A stretch of 7,261 nt of DNA from Acidobacteriota bacterium (lineage in GTDB: Bacteria; Acidobacteriota; Blastocatellia; Pyrinomonadales; Pyrinomonadaceae): NCBI GenBank assembly GCA_023415725.1, contig JAEZJR010000252.1:1-7261 (forward strand), read 5' to 3'. The notes below the pieces were generated by a model. The model searched no databases, had not been told where the DNA came from, and saw nothing but the letters and a program-made list of their open reading frames with translations. Of the stretch, positions 5,959 through 7,261 are shown in pieces. The number at the start of each line of letters is the position of its first letter. Position 1 is the first letter of the stretch. A program made the position numbers and the translations under genes.

Positions 5959-6408
5959 ATGAAAATAGTGTTGGCCACTGATGGCTCCGAATTCAGCACC
6001 GCGGCGGTGAAGAAATGCTGCGAGCTCTTCGGCGATAAGCCCGGCCTTAAGATCAAGATCACCTCCGTCTTTGAAGAGGATTACGCGATCGCAGCGGAAC
6101 CTTTCGCGGTTTCGGCCGAACTTTACCGAGAGATCTCGGAAGCAGCCGAACGGCAGGCAAAGTTCGCATGTTCGAACGCCGCGGAGGTTATAAGACGCAG
6201 CTGCCCCAACGGTGCACCGGAGATCACCCACGAGATCGTAAAGGGGAATCCGGAGCAAGAGATAGTCGAGATCGCAAGAAGTTGGGGGGCCGACCTGATC
6301 GTGGTCGGTTCGCACGGGCGAGGATTTTGGGGGCGCCTGCTCGGTTCGGTGTCGGACGGGGTGCTCCACCATTCACCATGCTCGGTCCTGGTCGTGCGCT
6401 ACACCTAA
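5959..6408 (+). CDS. Universal stress protein, UspA family
   Basis: A single-domain Usp of 149 residues, the usual length. Such proteins are small cytoplasmic dimers, often ATP-binding, induced under growth arrest, redox or oxygen stress; the specific role here is unknown. The N-terminal strand MKIVLATDGSEFSTAAV carries the Asp8 that contacts adenine in ATP-binding members. The VKGNPEQEIVEIA helix is at about 94-106. The nucleotide loop GSHGRGFWGRLLGSVSDGVL runs from 117 to 136, followed by SPCSVLVV. The loop fits the G-x2-G-x9-G-S/T pattern except that it has eight rather than nine residues between the second and third glycines. ATP binding is therefore likely but not certain. An excellent ribosome site, AAGGAGGT, precedes the ATG. 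It is the only plus-strand gene, and its TAA overlaps the stop codon of the convergent kinase gene. Confidence 0.95.
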   Translation: MKIVLATDGSEFSTAAVKKCCELFGDKPGLKIKITSVFEEDYAIAAEPFAVSAELYREISEAAERQAKFACSNAAEVIRRSCPNGAPEITHEIVKGNPEQEIVEIARSWGADLIVVGSHGRGFWGRLLGSVSDGVLHHSPCSVLVVRYT

Positions 6409-7261
6409 GAGTTCACCGTCGCGTCTATTGCTGAAAGCAGGCTCTCTGCCGTGAAAGGTTTCGTGATCGTCTCCTTGACGCCCAGTTCGTCCAGTTGACG
6501 TGTTTGATCCGGTGTCATTAACCCGCTCATCGCGATCACCTTTGCGCCCGGCGCCAATTTGCGGATGGTACGCACCATGTTGACGCCGTCCATCTTCGGC
6601 ATTGAGAGGTCCGTCACGACGACGGCGATCTCTTCGATATTGGCGGCGAACTTCGCGATGCCCTCATTACCGTCGGCCGCAGAGATCGTCCTGTACCCGA
6701 ATGCTTCAAGGGCGGCTTCCGCAACCTCGCGTATGCGCTCCTCGTCGTCCACCACGAGGACCAACTCACCGCTGCCCCTCGGATAAACGGTCTCCGTCCG
6801 TTCTGTGCCCCGTTCTACGTTCGCCTCATCCACTGGGAAATAGACCGAGAACCGGCTGCCCCGCCCGATGTCGCTGTAGACATTCACGAACCCGCCATGG
6901 CTCTTCACGATGCTGAGCGAGGTGGACAAGCCCAGGCCGGTGCCCTTGCCAACTTCCTTCGTCGTGAAGAACGGATCGAAGATGCGGTTCTTCACCTCGC
7001 TGGTCATTCCGGTCCCGGTATCGGCGACACTCAAGACCACGTATTGTCCGATCTGCGCCTCCGGATTCATCCGGGCGGCAGTCTCGTCCATCGTGACGTT
7101 CTCGACCGAAACGGTCAGCGTGCCGCCGTCCGGCATCGCATCTCGCGCGTTCACGCAAAGATTCATCAGCACCTGCTGGATCTGGGTCGGGTCAGCGAGG
7201 ATCGGTTTGATATCCGTCGCTATCCGGTACTCGACCGCGATGCTCTTCGGCAGCGTTTCGG
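6405..7261 (-). CDS. Hybrid sensor histidine kinase/response regulator, C-terminal part
   Basis: The C-terminal 284 residues of a two-component hybrid kinase; the sensor and phospho-histidine parts lie beyond the window edge. The frame is open to 7261. The ATPase domain shows the N-box QIQQVLMNLCVNARDAM (about 26-42 of the visible part), the G1 box DTGTGM (about 80-85), the F-box IFDPFFTTKE and the G2 box GKGTGLGLS (about 104-112). A linker leads to a complete receiver domain. Its acidic pocket is VDDEE (about 170-174), its phospho-acceptor is the Asp in TDLSMPKMDG (about 217), its conserved Ser is in AMSGL, and its Lys is in TKPF (about 267). All key residues are present, so both modules should be active. 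The architecture resembles PAS-type hybrid kinases, but the signal cannot be known. It converges on the stress protein gene with overlapping stop codons. Confidence 0.95.
   Translation of the reverse strand, partial: ETLPKSIAVEYRIATDIKPILADPTQIQQVLMNLCVNARDAMPDGGTLTVSVENVTMDETAARMNPEAQIGQYVVLSVADTGTGMTSEVKNRIFDPFFTTKEVGKGTGLGLSTSLSIVKSHGGFVNVYSDIGRGSRFSVYFPVDEANVERGTERTETVYPRGSGELVLVVDDEERIREVAEAALEAFGYRTISAADGNEGIAKFAANIEEIAVVVTDLSMPKMDGVNMVRTIRKLAPGAKVIAMSGLMTPDQTRQLDELGVKETITKPFTAESLLSAIDATVNS

Overview
The window is a bacterial chromosomal segment, slightly GC-rich by eye, with dense, mostly minus-strand genes. It carries the mnmG-parA-parB block, which in many bacteria lies near the replication origin. 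Next to it are an unusual fused type VI-like sheath gene and a set of stress or signalling genes. The lineage cannot be fixed from this sequence. The gene types suggest a Gram-negative-type bacterium, perhaps Acidobacteriota or a similar phylum, but that is only a guess.

Layout from left to right: the N-terminal part of parB (minus, cut by the window edge); parA (minus), whose end overlaps the parB start; a 183-bp spacer with three perfect copies of the 16-bp palindrome TGTGGCACGTGCCACA, read here as a non-canonical parS centromere cluster; mnmG (minus, full length); a 90-bp spacer with a good sigma70-type promoter followed by an intrinsic-terminator hairpin only 11 bases before the mnmG start; a TssB-TssC fused sheath gene (minus); a strong 20-bp-stem terminator; a roughly 60-residue two-helix membrane protein (minus); another intrinsic terminator; a NimA-type pyridoxamine-phosphate-oxidase-like flavoprotein (minus); a 107-bp divergent promoter region; a universal stress protein (plus); and the C-terminal part of a hybrid histidine kinase/response regulator (minus), whose stop codon overlaps that of the stress protein.

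How the parts fit: ParA, ParB and the parS-like cluster form a chromosome segregation module. Its centromere lies directly upstream of its own operon, where rsmG (gidB) often sits. MnmG modifies the tRNA wobble uridine and appears to have its own promoter with a possible attenuator. The sheath fusion has no other secretion genes beside it in the window. The membrane protein and the flavoprotein each end in a clear terminator, so they look like separate transcription units. The flavoprotein and stress protein share a divergent promoter region and may be co-regulated.

The most notable points are the parS variant with its helically phased spacing, the hairpin in the mnmG leader, and the stand-alone TssB-TssC fusion that lacks the usual TssC C-terminus.
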